A DNA stretch of 64,000 nucleotides. Origin: Teichococcus aerophilus (GTDB taxonomy: Bacteria; Pseudomonadota; Alphaproteobacteria; Acetobacterales; Acetobacteraceae). Below are positions 34,506 to 43,066 of the stretch, piece by piece (the stretch's first letter is position 1; each line of letters starts with the position of its first letter). A model generated the notes under the pieces. It saw nothing but the letters and a program-made list of their open reading frames with translations. It was not told the origin of the DNA and searched no databases. The translations under genes and the position numbers were made by a program. The stretch is from positions 214,300 to 278,299 of the forward strand of contig NZ_JACTVA010000002.1 of the NCBI RefSeq assembly GCF_014490485.1. Direction: 5' to 3'.

Positions 34506-35836
34506 GCGGCCTGCGCCCGCAGGCCGACGATGCGGCCAGACGCGTTGGGAACGCTCCAGGGCCGGCAGATGCCGCCCAGTTCCTCGGCGACGGCAAGCCC
34601 GGCCTGCACGCCATCCTCATGGAAGCCGGCGCCGAACCACGCGCCGCAGAACCAGGTGCGACGGCGGCCTTGCAGCGCCCACAACTGATGTTGCGCCCGC
34701 AGCGCCGCCATGTCGAAGCGCGGGTGCTCGTAGTCTTCCCGGTGGATCACGCTGCCGCTGGCGGGCTCACGCACCGGGTTCAACGTAACGAAGACATCTC
34801 TCTGCCCCTGAAGGTCCTGCAACTGGTTCATCCAGTAGGTGGTACACAACTCCCGTGACGGCCCCTGCTCCAGGTAGTTCCAGCTGGCCCAGACTTTTCG
34901 CCGGCGTGGCATCAGGGAGGGATCGCGGTGCATCACCGCCGCATTGGCGCCGTAGCGAATGGCGCCCAGCAGTTGCTGTTCCTCCGGCGTGGCGTCTTGC
35001 AGCATGGCCAGCGCCTGGTCGCTGTGCGCACCGATGACAACATGGTCGTAATGCGCTTCCTCACCGCTGGTGTCGCTGATGGCGACGCTATTGGCATCGC
35101 GCCGGATGCGCCGCACGCCACAGCCCAGGCGGATGCGGTCCGCGAATGGCGCGGCGAGCCGGCGGACATATTCCTGGCTGCCGCCTTCCACAGTGCGCCA
35201 TTGCGGCCGGTCCTTCAGCCGCAGCAGGCCGTGGTTCTCGTAGAAGCGCATGAAGGCCGCTGCGGGGTACGCTGCCATCCGGTCGGCCGGCATGGACCAG
35301 ATGGCAGCCGCCATCGGCAGCAGGTGGTCGCGGATGAAGGCGTCCCCGTAGCCATGCGCGGCCAGCCAGTTGCCGAGCGATTGTGTCTCCGCGCCGCTGG
35401 AGCGGGCGGCTTCAGGCGCTTCACGGTAGAAGCGCAGCAGGTCCCGCAACATGGACCAGAACCGCGGGCGCAAAAGATTGCCGCGCTGGGCGAACACGCC
35501 ATTGAGGTCGGTGCCGGAATACTCCAGCCCGCCGTCCCGGAGGGAGGCCGCGAACGACATGTCGGACGCACGCGTCGGCACCGCGAGCTCGCGGAACAAT
35601 GCCACCAGGTTGGGATAGGCGTCGGGATTATAGACGATAAAGCCCATATCCACCGGGGTTGACGACTGCGGACCCGGCACCATGATCGTATTGCTATGCC
35701 CGCCCAGGCGCGACGCACGCTCGTAGACCGTGACGTCATGACCGCGGGATAGCAGCCAGGCGGCGGATAGGCCGGCGATGCCGGTACCGACGACGGCGAT
35801 GTTCAGCCGCTGGTTGCGATTCGCTATGCTGTCCAC
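34502..35836 (-). CDS. FAD/NAD(P)-binding amine-oxidase-type oxidoreductase (desaturase-like)
   Basis: 444 residues from the GTG at 35836. The dinucleotide site AVVGTGIAGLSAAWLLSRGH and the YERASRLGGHSNT arm are at the N-terminus; VDMGFIVYNPDAYPN and the closing FCGAWFGAGFHEDG complete the FAD domain. The start is supported by a sigma-E promoter whose -10 ends 26 bases upstream and by a GGAAGGCGTGGAG leader. Orthologous genes lie in the singlet-oxygen regulon of Rhodobacter, where related enzymes act on methylated fatty acids. The exact reaction here is inferred. Confidence 0.9.
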   Translation of the reverse strand: MDSIANRNQRLNIAVVGTGIAGLSAAWLLSRGHDVTVYERASRLGGHSNTIMVPGPQSSTPVDMGFIVYNPDAYPNLVALFRELAVPTRASDMSFAASLRDGGLEYSGTDLNGVFAQRGNLLRPRFWSMLRDLLRFYREAPEAARSSGAETQSLGNWLAAHGYGDAFIRDHLLPMAAAIWSMPADRMAAYPAAAFMRFYENHGLLRLKDRPQWRTVEGGSQEYVRRLAAPFADRIRLGCGVRRIRRDANSVAISDTSGEEAHYDHVVIGAHSDQALAMLQDATPEEQQLLGAIRYGANAAVMHRDPSLMPRRRKVWASWNYLEQGPSRELCTTYWMNQLQDLQGQRDVFVTLNPVREPASGSVIHREDYEHPRFDMAALRAQHQLWALQGRRRTWFCGAWFGAGFHEDGVQAGLAVAEELGGICRPWSVPNASGRIVGLRAQAA

Positions 35837-35861
35837 TACGGCAAGTCTCCACGCCTTCCTC

Positions 35862-35891
35862 CTTCTACGTGCGGGGCGCGGGTTTGGATCA
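35862..35891 (-). promoter_or_regulatory. Sigma-E (RpoE/ChrR) promoter for the FAD-DUF1365-CFA operon
   Basis: On the minus strand TGATCC (35891-35886), an 18-base spacer, and TAGAAG (35867-35862). Consensus for the Rhodobacter RpoE of the ChrR pair is TGATCC-N18-TAAGA. The expected start falls about 20 bases before the GTG start codon. Confidence 0.75.
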
Positions 35892-35904
35892 CCGCTTTTC
35901 TGAG

Positions 35905-35934
35905 TGATCCGATGTCGCCTGCCGTTCGTAAAAG
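35905..35934 (+). promoter_or_regulatory. Sigma-E promoter for rpoE-chrR (autoregulatory)
   Basis: TGATCC (35905-35910), exactly 18 bases, TAAAAG (35929-35934). It lies 13 bases from the divergent sigma-E promoter, with the -35 elements back to back. It implies that the sigma factor transcribes its own operon. Confidence 0.78.
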
Positions 35935-36011
35935 GGTCGATGCATGCTCTGCCGAAATCCGCCCTGTTGCGCCGAGGCACCCCAGGACTCCCTGGGGCGG
36001 CAGCGATGCTC

Positions 36012-36560
36012 ATGAGCGTGGCGCCCCGCCCGGAAAACCATGCGGCGCTGTTGATGGCGATTGCCCAGCGGCAGGACCGGCAGGCCTTCGCCACCCTGTT
36101 CCATGCCTATGCACCCCGCCTGAAGGCCTGGCTGCAACGCGGTGGGGCCGAGCCGAACCAGGCCGAGGAGATGGCGCAGGAAACCATGCTGGCCGTCTGG
36201 CGTAAGGCAGGGATGTACGACCCGGCGCGCTCCGAACCCGGTACCTGGATCTTCGCCATTGCCCGCAACCTGCGTCTGGACGCGCTGCGCCGTGCGCGGC
36301 TTGCGGTCGAAGAGCCGGAGGATACCCATCCCGTCGCGCTGGCGGACGCCATCCTGGCCACTGAACAGCGGGCCCAACGCCTGCGCGACGCCATCACGCA
36401 GTTGCCGGCGGAGCAGGCAGAGGCCCTGCACCTCGCCTTCTTTGAAGAGTTCTCGCATAGCCGGATGGAGGCCAGGCTGGGCGTGCCGCTGGGAACGGTG
36501 AAATCGCGCCTGCGCCTGGCCATGGCGCGGCTGCGCATCGCGTTGCAGGACCGCATCTAG
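36012..36560 (+). CDS. rpoE: ECF sigma factor of the RpoE-ChrR type
   Basis: 182 residues from the ATG at 36012 (an ATG two codons upstream is equally possible). Earlier ATGs lie at or before the predicted transcription start and were rejected. Region 2 is QAFATLFHAYAPRLKAWL ... EEMAQETMLAVWR and GTWIFAIARNLRLDALRR; region 4 is LPAEQAEALHLAFFEEFSH with GTVKSRLRLA. It directs transcription from TGATCC-N18-TA(A/G) promoters when ChrR releases it, classically under singlet oxygen. Confidence 0.9.
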   Translation: MSVAPRPENHAALLMAIAQRQDRQAFATLFHAYAPRLKAWLQRGGAEPNQAEEMAQETMLAVWRKAGMYDPARSEPGTWIFAIARNLRLDALRRARLAVEEPEDTHPVALADAILATEQRAQRLRDAITQLPAEQAEALHLAFFEEFSHSRMEARLGVPLGTVKSRLRLAMARLRIALQDRI

Positions 36561-37171
36561 TGGCGCACCATCCTTCCCACGCCACGTTGCTGGCCTGTGC
36601 CGCCGGCACCTTACCCGAGCCACACCGCCGCGTCGTCGCCGCCCATGCCGCGCGATGCCCGCATTGCGCCGCCGTGTTGCGCGAGGCGGATGCCATGGGT
36701 GCCGCACTGATGGAAACCCTGGCGCCGGCGGCGATGGCGGAGGGTGCCCTGCAACGTACCCTGGCGCGCCTGGATGAGCCGGCGCGCCCCGAACCCCAGC
36801 CCGCCCCGGTGAGCCTGGACGCCATGGTAGAGGGCCGGCGTTGGCGGCCCGTGGCGCCCGGCATCGCCATGATGGTGCTGATCCGGCGGGACCAGTCCGA
36901 CAGCCGGCTGGACCTCATCAGGGTCGCGCCGGGCTTGGCCTTGCTGGAACACGGGCATGATGGGCAGGAGATGACCTGCGTCATGCAGGGCGCCTTCAAC
37001 GACGGGCTGGAGACCTATGCCGAGGGAGACGTCGCGGAGAATGACGGCTCGCTGGAGCATCAGCCGCGCGCGCTGCCCGGGCCGGATTGCATCTGCCTGA
37101 TCTCGACCACCGGCCGGCTGAAGCCGCGCTCCTGGCTGGGGCGGCTTATCGGCCCGCTGCTGGGCATGTGA
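36560..37171 (+). CDS. chrR: ChrR-type zinc anti-sigma factor with cupin domain
   Basis: 203 residues from a GTG that overlaps the rpoE stop by one base. The zinc anti-sigma site is readable: an N-terminal His (H3/H4) and H29-x3-C33-x2-C36, the same spacing as H31, C35 and C38 of Rhodobacter ChrR. A C-terminal cupin-like domain (about 85-190) contains the GHDGQEMTCVMQGAFNDGLE segment with its acidic and His residues. It holds RpoE inactive until singlet oxygen or related stress. Confidence 0.92.
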   Translation: MAHHPSHATLLACAAGTLPEPHRRVVAAHAARCPHCAAVLREADAMGAALMETLAPAAMAEGALQRTLARLDEPARPEPQPAPVSLDAMVEGRRWRPVAPGIAMMVLIRRDQSDSRLDLIRVAPGLALLEHGHDGQEMTCVMQGAFNDGLETYAEGDVAENDGSLEHQPRALPGPDCICLISTTGRLKPRSWLGRLIGPLLGM

Positions 37172-37175
37172 GGAT

Positions 37176-38042
37176 ATGCGGCCCCATGCCTTGCTGTTGC
37201 TGCTCATGAGCTTTCTGGCCGCCTGCTCCCCGGTCGCCGTGCTCAACGCGCTGGCCCCACGCACTACGGTGACGGAGGCGGTCGCCTTCGATGAGCATTC
37301 CACCCTCGCCGCCGATGTCTATGCTCCGGCGCAGGCCTGCGCCGGGGCGCCCGTCGTCCTGTTCTTCTACGGGGGGGGCTGGGAAGCCGGTGAGCGGGCC
37401 ATGTACCGCTTCCTCGGTGCCGCATTGGCGGCCAAGGGCGTGGTCGTCATCATCCCAGACTACCGCCTCTGGCCCGAAGCACGCTTCCCCGCCTTCATGG
37501 AGGATGCCGCCGCTGCCCTGCGCTGGACCAAGGCGCATGCGGCCGAGTACGGCGGCGACCCCGGCCGGCTGTTCCTGATGGGGCATTCGGCGGGGGCGCA
37601 GATCGCCACCCTGCTGGCGCTCGACCTCCGTTACCAGCGCGCGGCGGGGGTGGCGCCTGGTGCGGTCTCAGGCGTCATCGGAATTTCCGGCCCCTACGAT
37701 TTCCTGCCACTGACCAGCCCGACGCTGAGAGCCATCTTCGGGCCGGAGGACGCCTGGCCGGAATCCCAGCCCATCCGCTTCGTCACCCCCGCGGCACCGC
37801 CGATGATGCTGGCCACCGGTACCGGCGACACCACCGTGGACCCCGCCAACACCACCCGGATGGCAGCCCGGCTGCGCGAAGCGGGCGTACCGGTCACCGA
37901 GCATTATTACGAGGGTGTCGGCCACTCCACCACGGCGGGCGCCTTTGCCGGCGCCCTCACCTTCCTGGCACCTGTGCGCCGGGATGCGCTGGACTTCATC
38001 GCGGCGCAATCCAGCACCGCCTGCGTCAGGGCTGCCGAATGA
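37176..38042 (+). CDS. Lipoprotein alpha/beta hydrolase (carboxylesterase type)
   Basis: 288 residues. A lipobox LMSFLAAC (C17) predicts a lipid-anchored periplasmic enzyme. The oxyanion motif FFYGGGW, nucleophile S138 in LMGHSAGA, an acid near TGDTTVDPAN and the late His in GVGHSTTA make up a complete hydrolase. It starts 4 bases after chrR and overlaps the DUF1295 gene (ATGA). A role in releasing or editing lipid acyl chains fits the locus but is inferred. Confidence 0.9.
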   Translation: MRPHALLLLLMSFLAACSPVAVLNALAPRTTVTEAVAFDEHSTLAADVYAPAQACAGAPVVLFFYGGGWEAGERAMYRFLGAALAAKGVVVIIPDYRLWPEARFPAFMEDAAAALRWTKAHAAEYGGDPGRLFLMGHSAGAQIATLLALDLRYQRAAGVAPGAVSGVIGISGPYDFLPLTSPTLRAIFGPEDAWPESQPIRFVTPAAPPMMLATGTGDTTVDPANTTRMAARLREAGVPVTEHYYEGVGHSTTAGAFAGALTFLAPVRRDALDFIAAQSSTACVRAAE

Positions 38043-38833
38043 CCTGGGTCTTGGTGCTTGCCGTCACCGCCTTTCTCTCGCTCAGCATGATGCTGGCCTG
38101 GGCCATTCAACGCAGCCTGCGCAATGCGGGCATGGTGGATGTGGTCTGGACCTTCGCCCTGGGCCTCGCCGGCATCTTCTATGCCCTGGCACCGGTGCCG
38201 GACGTGGAATGGCCCGGCACACGCCAGATCCTGGTGGCGCTGCTGGCCGGGCTGTGGTCGGCGCGGCTGGGGCTGCACATCCTCGCCCGTGCTCGCAAGG
38301 GTTCGGAAGACGCCCGCTACGCCCATTTCCGCCAGGAATGGGGCGCGGGGTTTGAGCGGCGGATGTTCGGCTTCCTGCAGATCCAGGCGGCGGCGGCGGC
38401 GTTCCTGGCGCTGTCCATGCTGCTGGCGGCACGCAACCCGGCGCCGCTGGGCTGGCGTGACGCGGCCGCGCTGGTGATCATGCTCATCGCCATTGGTGGT
38501 GAGGCGCTGGCCGATGCGCAGCTGCGCCGCTTCCGGGCCGACCCGTCGAACAAGGGCCAGATCTGCGATACCGGCCTGTGGGGCCTGTCGCGGCATCCCA
38601 ACTACTTCTTCGAATGGCTGGGCTGGCTGGCCTACCCGCTCTTCGCCATTTCCGCCGTGCATGGCTGGGGCTGGCTGGCCCTGAGCGCGCCGGCCTTCAT
38701 GTACTGGCTGCTGGTCTATGTCTCCGGCATCCCACCGCTGGAGGCGCAGATGGCCCGCAGCCGTGGCGACGCCTGGACCGCCTATGTGGCGCGCACCCGC
38801 GCCTTCCTGCCGTTGCCCAAGGGAAATTCCTGA
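38039..38833 (+). CDS. DUF1295 membrane protein (steroid-reductase/ICMT-like)
   Basis: 264 residues with about seven membrane segments. DUF1295 signatures are clear: RNAGMVDVVWTFALG, the WSARLGLHILAR loop, and the C-terminal GLWGLSRHPNYFFEWLGWLAY plus SGIPPLEAQMARSRGD, which match the NADPH- or SAM-binding end of 5-alpha-reductase and methyltransferase relatives. The function is unproven; gene order with CFA-type enzymes points to lipid modification. Overlaps both neighbours (ATGA and TGATG). Confidence 0.93.
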   Translation: MTWVLVLAVTAFLSLSMMLAWAIQRSLRNAGMVDVVWTFALGLAGIFYALAPVPDVEWPGTRQILVALLAGLWSARLGLHILARARKGSEDARYAHFRQEWGAGFERRMFGFLQIQAAAAAFLALSMLLAARNPAPLGWRDAAALVIMLIAIGGEALADAQLRRFRADPSNKGQICDTGLWGLSRHPNYFFEWLGWLAYPLFAISAVHGWGWLALSAPAFMYWLLVYVSGIPPLEAQMARSRGDAWTAYVARTRAFLPLPKGNS

Positions 38834-39855
38834 TGAACATCGTTGCCACGGCCGCAAGCGCTGTCGAGCGCCTGCCTTTCCCGGACGCGATGACCCGCGC
38901 CGGCATCGCCCTACTGGTCGACCGCACCGCCCGCAAGCTGCGCACCACCCAGCCGGGCATGGAGCGCGACTTCGCCCATGCCATGTCCGCCTTCCCCATC
39001 GCCGAACGGCCGGATGCCGCCAACGCGCAGCATTACGAGTTACCGCCCGAGTTCTTCGGCTTGGTGCTTGGCCCGCGCCGCAAATACTCGTGCTGCCTCT
39101 ATGAAGACGGCTTCACCCTGACCCAGGCGGAGGAACTGGCGTTGGCGGAAACCGCGCGGCACGCGGACCTGCGCGACGGCCAACGTATCCTGGAACTTGG
39201 GTGCGGCTGGGGTTCACTGTCGCTCTGGATGGCGGAGCATCTCCCGCGCGCACGCATCACGGCAGTGTCCAATTCGGCTGGCCAGCGCGCCTTCATCGAG
39301 GCGGAGGCAGCCCGGAAGGGACTGACCAACCTGACCATCATCACCGCCGACATGAACGATTTCGACATTGGCGAGCAGTTCGACCGCGTCGTCTCGGTGG
39401 AGATGTGGGAGCATATGTCGAACTGGCAGGCGCTGCTGGGGCGGGTCCGGCGGTGGCTGGTGCCGGATGGGCGGCTGTTCCTGCATGTCTTCAGCCATCG
39501 CAGCACGCCGTATCACTTCGATACGGCGGACAAGGCGGACTGGATCGCCCAGCATTTCTTTACAGGCGGTATCATGCCAAGCCACGGCCTGATCCGCCAC
39601 CTGGACACCGACTTCACCCTGGAAGCCGAATGGCGGTGGAGTGGCGAGCACTACAACCGCACGGCCGAGGATTGGTTGAAGAATTACGACCGCAACAGCG
39701 CCGCCGTGGATGCGGTGCTGCGCGATGTCTATGGCGCGGATGCCGGCCTGTGGAAGCGCCGCTGGCGCCTGTTCTTCCTGGCGACCGCTGGCTTGTTCGG
39801 CGCGCGCGACGGCACGGAATGGGGCGTCAGCCACTACCAGCTGAAGCCGCGCTGA
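38833..39855 (+). CDS. Second cyclopropane-fatty-acyl-phospholipid synthase family methyltransferase
   Basis: 340 residues, shorter than the copy at 32494 and only distantly similar. It has the order QHYELPPEFFGLVLGPRRKYSCCLYE, LELGCGWGSLSLWMAE, SVEMWEHMSNWQALL and QHFFTGGIMPSHGLI typical of SAM methyltransferases in the CFA family that carry the YSCCLYE variant. It is the last gene of the plus-strand sigma-E operon. Having two such enzymes, one per divergent operon, suggests two distinct lipid methylations. Confidence 0.92.
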   Translation: MNIVATAASAVERLPFPDAMTRAGIALLVDRTARKLRTTQPGMERDFAHAMSAFPIAERPDAANAQHYELPPEFFGLVLGPRRKYSCCLYEDGFTLTQAEELALAETARHADLRDGQRILELGCGWGSLSLWMAEHLPRARITAVSNSAGQRAFIEAEAARKGLTNLTIITADMNDFDIGEQFDRVVSVEMWEHMSNWQALLGRVRRWLVPDGRLFLHVFSHRSTPYHFDTADKADWIAQHFFTGGIMPSHGLIRHLDTDFTLEAEWRWSGEHYNRTAEDWLKNYDRNSAAVDAVLRDVYGADAGLWKRRWRLFFLATAGLFGARDGTEWGVSHYQLKPR

Positions 39856-39863
39856 CGGACGAA

Positions 39864-39885
39864 GGCTGGGGCACCGGACCCAGCC
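39864..39885. terminator. Hairpin after the sigma-E operon
   Basis: GGCTGGG and CCCAGCC pair over 7 bases with an 8-base loop, 9 bases after the methyltransferase stop and before the convergent IclR gene. No T-run follows. Confidence 0.5.
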
Positions 39886-40017
39886 GCACTCCGGCGGACG
39901 GCAGCGCCTGCCGGATGTTGCCTCGCTTGGAATCCCAAGGTGTCGACGCCCGGACAGTGCCTGAAGCGGCTGGTTAAACGCACCGTCGCCCTACACTGAG
40001 CGCCAAGCCTACAGCGA

Positions 40018-40830
40018 CTAAGAGGTCTTGCGCCGCTTCCGCGCCTCCACCCCGAAGCCTTGGCCCAGCAGGCGGCAGCCAGCCTGGGCGAAATGCCGCA
40101 GCTTCGCGATCAGGCCGGGGTCCGGCTCCGCGCAGATATGCTGGATGGAGCCGACCAGGGCGATGGACGCGACCAGCGCATCCGCATGGTCGTAGAGCGG
40201 CACCGCCAGGGCGTTGCAGCCCAGCAGGATTTCCTGTGGTGCCTGCGCGTAGCCGCTAGCGCGAACGCGTTCGATCTCCGCTTCCACCTGGGCCGGCGTG
40301 GTCAGGGTATGCGGGGTGAAGCCGGGCAGTGCGTCCTGCAATAGCTGCGCCGCCCTCTCTTCCGACCCGAAGGCCAGGAAGATCTTGCCCTGGGCCGAGG
40401 CGTGCAACGCCAGCACGCTGCCCGGCCGCACGCCGATCTCGATCGGATGCACGCCGTGGAAGGTGGAAGCGACGAACGCCCCCTGCGGTGTTGGCGTGCT
40501 CAGCACCACGGCCAGGCCGGTGGCATCCCGCAGGCCGCGCATCGTGCCTTCCAAGGTGCGGGCGATGTCCCAGCTCGGCGGCGCCAGATGCGCCACCAGG
40601 AATGCCTTGGGCCCCAGCCGGTACCGGTTGGTATCGGCATCCTGCAGCAGATAGGCGCGCTCCACCAAGGTCTGCAAATGCCGGAACACCGCGCTTTTGG
40701 TGGCTGAGAGCGCCGTGGCGACCTGGGTGACGCCAATGGGCTCCCCCGCCAGCGCCACGGTTTCGAGCACGGCCAGGACAGTATCGGCGGCGCGGACGCC
40801 ACTCGGTTCGGATGCGGGCGGAGCGGGCAT
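40018..40830 (-). CDS. IclR family transcriptional regulator
   Basis: 270 residues from the ATG at 40830 (GGGAAG site upstream; an ATG at 40854 is the alternative). The winged helix spans about 15-75 (TVLAVLETVALAGEPIGVTQ, AVFRHLQTLVERAYL) and the IclR effector domain follows, with the typical SAQGKIFLAF and the closing SGYAQAPQEILLGCNALAVPLYD. It is divergent from the oxidoreductase-amidohydrolase-Bug cluster and likely controls it. A TCAC-TAC-GTGA palindrome at 40851-40861 may be its site. Confidence 0.92.
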   Translation of the reverse strand: MPAPPASEPSGVRAADTVLAVLETVALAGEPIGVTQVATALSATKSAVFRHLQTLVERAYLLQDADTNRYRLGPKAFLVAHLAPPSWDIARTLEGTMRGLRDATGLAVVLSTPTPQGAFVASTFHGVHPIEIGVRPGSVLALHASAQGKIFLAFGSEERAAQLLQDALPGFTPHTLTTPAQVEAEIERVRASGYAQAPQEILLGCNALAVPLYDHADALVASIALVGSIQHICAEPDPGLIAKLRHFAQAGCRLLGQGFGVEARKRRKTS

Positions 40831-40850
40831 GGGGATCTTCCCAGATGTTC

Positions 40851-40861
40851 TCACTACGTGA
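40851..40861. promoter_or_regulatory. Short palindrome between the IclR gene and the divergent cluster
   Basis: TCAC and GTGA flank TAC, inside a wider GTTC...GAAC frame, just upstream of the preferred iclR start and overlapping the alternative start. A TATAAG -10-like sequence for the divergent cluster lies at 40950-40955. Regulator assignment is a guess from position. Confidence 0.3.
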
Positions 40862-40977
40862 ACGGCCTCAGGATTTCACTCCGAAGGCTAGAGCCGATCG
40901 TTGACAGGGAGAACCCCAATAAGGTCATCATCGCGAACAACGTTACCCATATAAGAACACGTCCGAGGGAATGGTCC

Positions 40978-41019
40978 ATGACGCACACCCCACCATCGCG
41001 ACTGGCCCCGCTGCCATGA
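40978..41019 (+). CDS. Possible 13-residue upstream reading frame coupled to the next gene
   Basis: ATG at 40978 with GAGG 9 bases upstream encodes 13 residues ending in PLAPLP-like APLP and stops at a TGA that overlaps the ATG of the oxidoreductase at 41016 (ATGA). The larger gene has no ribosome site of its own, so translation could be initiated through this short frame. No homology is claimed. Confidence 0.3.
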   Translation: MTHTPPSRLAPLP

Positions 41020-42083
41020 GCAGCCGTCTGGCGGCCCGGATCGGCCGTTTGACCCTCAAGAATCCGGTGATCGCCGCCTCCGCTGAGCATCTGATCGAGG
41101 CTGACGGTATCCGGGCGGCGATCGAGGCCGGGGCCGGGGCCGTGGTGGTGAAGTCCACCAACGAGAATCCGGCCGGCAAAGAGCAGCTGCGCCGCGCCGA
41201 GTACGTGGCGCTGGACGCGCAGTGGAACCGGGTGCCGTGGGATGCTGGAGCGCCGCCGGAGGTTTCCCTGGCCTCACGCTCCGGCATGTCGCCGCTGGGG
41301 TTCGAGGCATGGCTGGCGCAGAACGTTGCCATGGACCGGCTGGCCCGGCAGCATGACTGCCTGCTGGTGGCCAGCCTGGTGATGGCGGACCTCGATGCTT
41401 CCCTCTCCCTCGCCCGGCAGGTTGAGGCCGCGGGCCTGCGCGCCTTGGAATTCAACATCGGCACGCCCTATGCCAGCCAGGCCGCCAAGGGCGCCGTGAC
41501 GACCGAGCTGCAACCCAGCCGCGTCGGTGAGCTGGTAGCGGCGATGCGGGGCGCGGTCTCCCTGCCGATCTGGGTGAAGATCACCGGACAGTCCGAGCGC
41601 GTGCCGGAACTGGCCGAAGCGGCCTTCGCCGCCGGCGCCGACGCGGTGGTGATGGCCGGCCGGCTGCTCGGCCTGGTGCCGGACCTGGAGAGCATGGAGC
41701 CGATGCTGGGCACCAGCCTGGGCATCGGCGGCTACTGGAACCTGCCGTTGACCTGCCATTGGCTGGCCCTGACCCGCTCGCGGCTGGGGGCCGACGCCTC
41801 GCTCATCGGCATCAATGGCGCGCGCGATGGCCATGACGTCGCCCGCATGTTGCTGGCTGGCGCCGGCGCGGTGGGCATCGCCTCGCCGGTCATGCTGCGC
41901 GGCCCCGGCGTGCTGCGGCAGGCGCTGGAACAACTGGATGCGTATCTGGCGGCGAAAGGCCTGACGGTGGCCGAGTTGATCGGCCGTGCCGCCGACGCAC
42001 GCCGCAGCTACGCCGACATGCCACCCCTAGACGAGAACTGGCGGCACTACGTGACCGCCGGCACCGAGGAGACGAACCCATGA
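41016..42083 (+). CDS. Dihydroorotate-dehydrogenase-like FMN oxidoreductase (TIM barrel)
   Basis: 355 residues. The opening IGRLTLKNPVIAASAEHL and central GLRALEFNIGTPYASQ and LPIWVKITGQSE match class-1 DHODH-type barrels; ADAVVMAGRLLG and LIGINGARDGHD are the FMN-phosphate region. It is not the pyrimidine enzyme: its insertions and catabolic neighbours argue for dehydrogenation or isomerisation of another carboxylate. An in-frame ATG at 40971 is an alternative start but has its Shine-Dalgarno directly abutting. ATGA overlap with the next gene. Confidence 0.85.
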   Translation: MSSRLAARIGRLTLKNPVIAASAEHLIEADGIRAAIEAGAGAVVVKSTNENPAGKEQLRRAEYVALDAQWNRVPWDAGAPPEVSLASRSGMSPLGFEAWLAQNVAMDRLARQHDCLLVASLVMADLDASLSLARQVEAAGLRALEFNIGTPYASQAAKGAVTTELQPSRVGELVAAMRGAVSLPIWVKITGQSERVPELAEAAFAAGADAVVMAGRLLGLVPDLESMEPMLGTSLGIGGYWNLPLTCHWLALTRSRLGADASLIGINGARDGHDVARMLLAGAGAVGIASPVMLRGPGVLRQALEQLDAYLAAKGLTVAELIGRAADARRSYADMPPLDENWRHYVTAGTEETNP

Positions 42084-43000
42084 GCGAAGTACAGGCCAAG
42101 GACGCGACCGACGCCACCATCGACCGGCTGATGCAGGGTGCCATCGACCTGCATACCCATCCCGGCCCCTCCCTGATGCCGCGTGCCGTCGACCACATCG
42201 AAGTGGTGCGGGAGGCGGCCGAAGCCGGCATGGCGGCGGTGCTGCTGAAGGACCATTACTACCCGACGATGCCGATCGCGCATCTGATCAACACGCATTA
42301 CCCGAGCAACTGCCGGGCGATCGGCGCCATCGTGCTGAACAACCCGGTCGGCGGGCTGAACCCAAGCGCAGTGGATTACGCGCTGAAGCAGGGCGCCCGC
42401 GTGGTCTGGATGGCGACGGCGCATGCCCAGAACCATATCGACCACGACAAGAAGGACGCGGACTTCAAGAACAAGTTCCCGACCAACAGCAAGCGCACCA
42501 TTGCGCCTATCGGCGCGACGCTGACAGATGCGAGCGGCGTGGTGCGCGACGAGGTCAAGCTGATCCTGGACCTGATTGCCGAGGCCGATGCCGCGGTCTC
42601 CGCCGGGCACCACCACATCAGCGAAGCTTTCCCGTTCTACGAGGAAGCCAAGAAGCGTGGCGTGAAGCGGCTGTTTCTGAACCATCCGACTTACGTCAAT
42701 GAAGGATCGTTCCAGGATATCCAGCAACTGACGCGCATGGGGGTCATGATAGAGCATTCGCTCTGCATGTTCATCCCGTCAGTCTTCCAGCAATTCGACC
42801 ACGAGCATCTGCGCCAGGTGATCGACGCCGGCGGCATCGAGCACACTTTCTTTGGCTCGGATCTCGGGCAGAAGGGCAACCCGACGCCGGTGCAGGGCTT
42901 CCGGACCTTCATCCGCCTGCTGCTGGACATGGGATACGACGAGGCCGCGATCCGCGCCATGGTGGCGGACAACGCCGCCCGCCTGCTGGACATTCACTGA
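42080..43000 (+). CDS. Amidohydrolase-like metal hydrolase (DUF6282 type)
   Basis: 306 residues. The metal motif GAIDLHTHPGPSL is at about 20-33; later ligands are probably SAGHHHISEA, FLNHPTYVNE and GSDLGQKGNP. The barrel fold of the amidohydrolase superfamily is clear; no characterised substrate is known to me for this group. It is translationally coupled to the upstream oxidoreductase, so the two probably act on the same compound, for example dehydrogenation followed by ring or amide hydrolysis. Confidence 0.85.
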   Translation: MSEVQAKDATDATIDRLMQGAIDLHTHPGPSLMPRAVDHIEVVREAAEAGMAAVLLKDHYYPTMPIAHLINTHYPSNCRAIGAIVLNNPVGGLNPSAVDYALKQGARVVWMATAHAQNHIDHDKKDADFKNKFPTNSKRTIAPIGATLTDASGVVRDEVKLILDLIAEADAAVSAGHHHISEAFPFYEEAKKRGVKRLFLNHPTYVNEGSFQDIQQLTRMGVMIEHSLCMFIPSVFQQFDHEHLRQVIDAGGIEHTFFGSDLGQKGNPTPVQGFRTFIRLLLDMGYDEAAIRAMVADNAARLLDIH

Positions 43001-43066
43001 CCAAGACATGAAGGCCGCCGCGCCGGATCACCCGGCGCAGGAACGGCCCGTTGGGAGTTGACGGAC

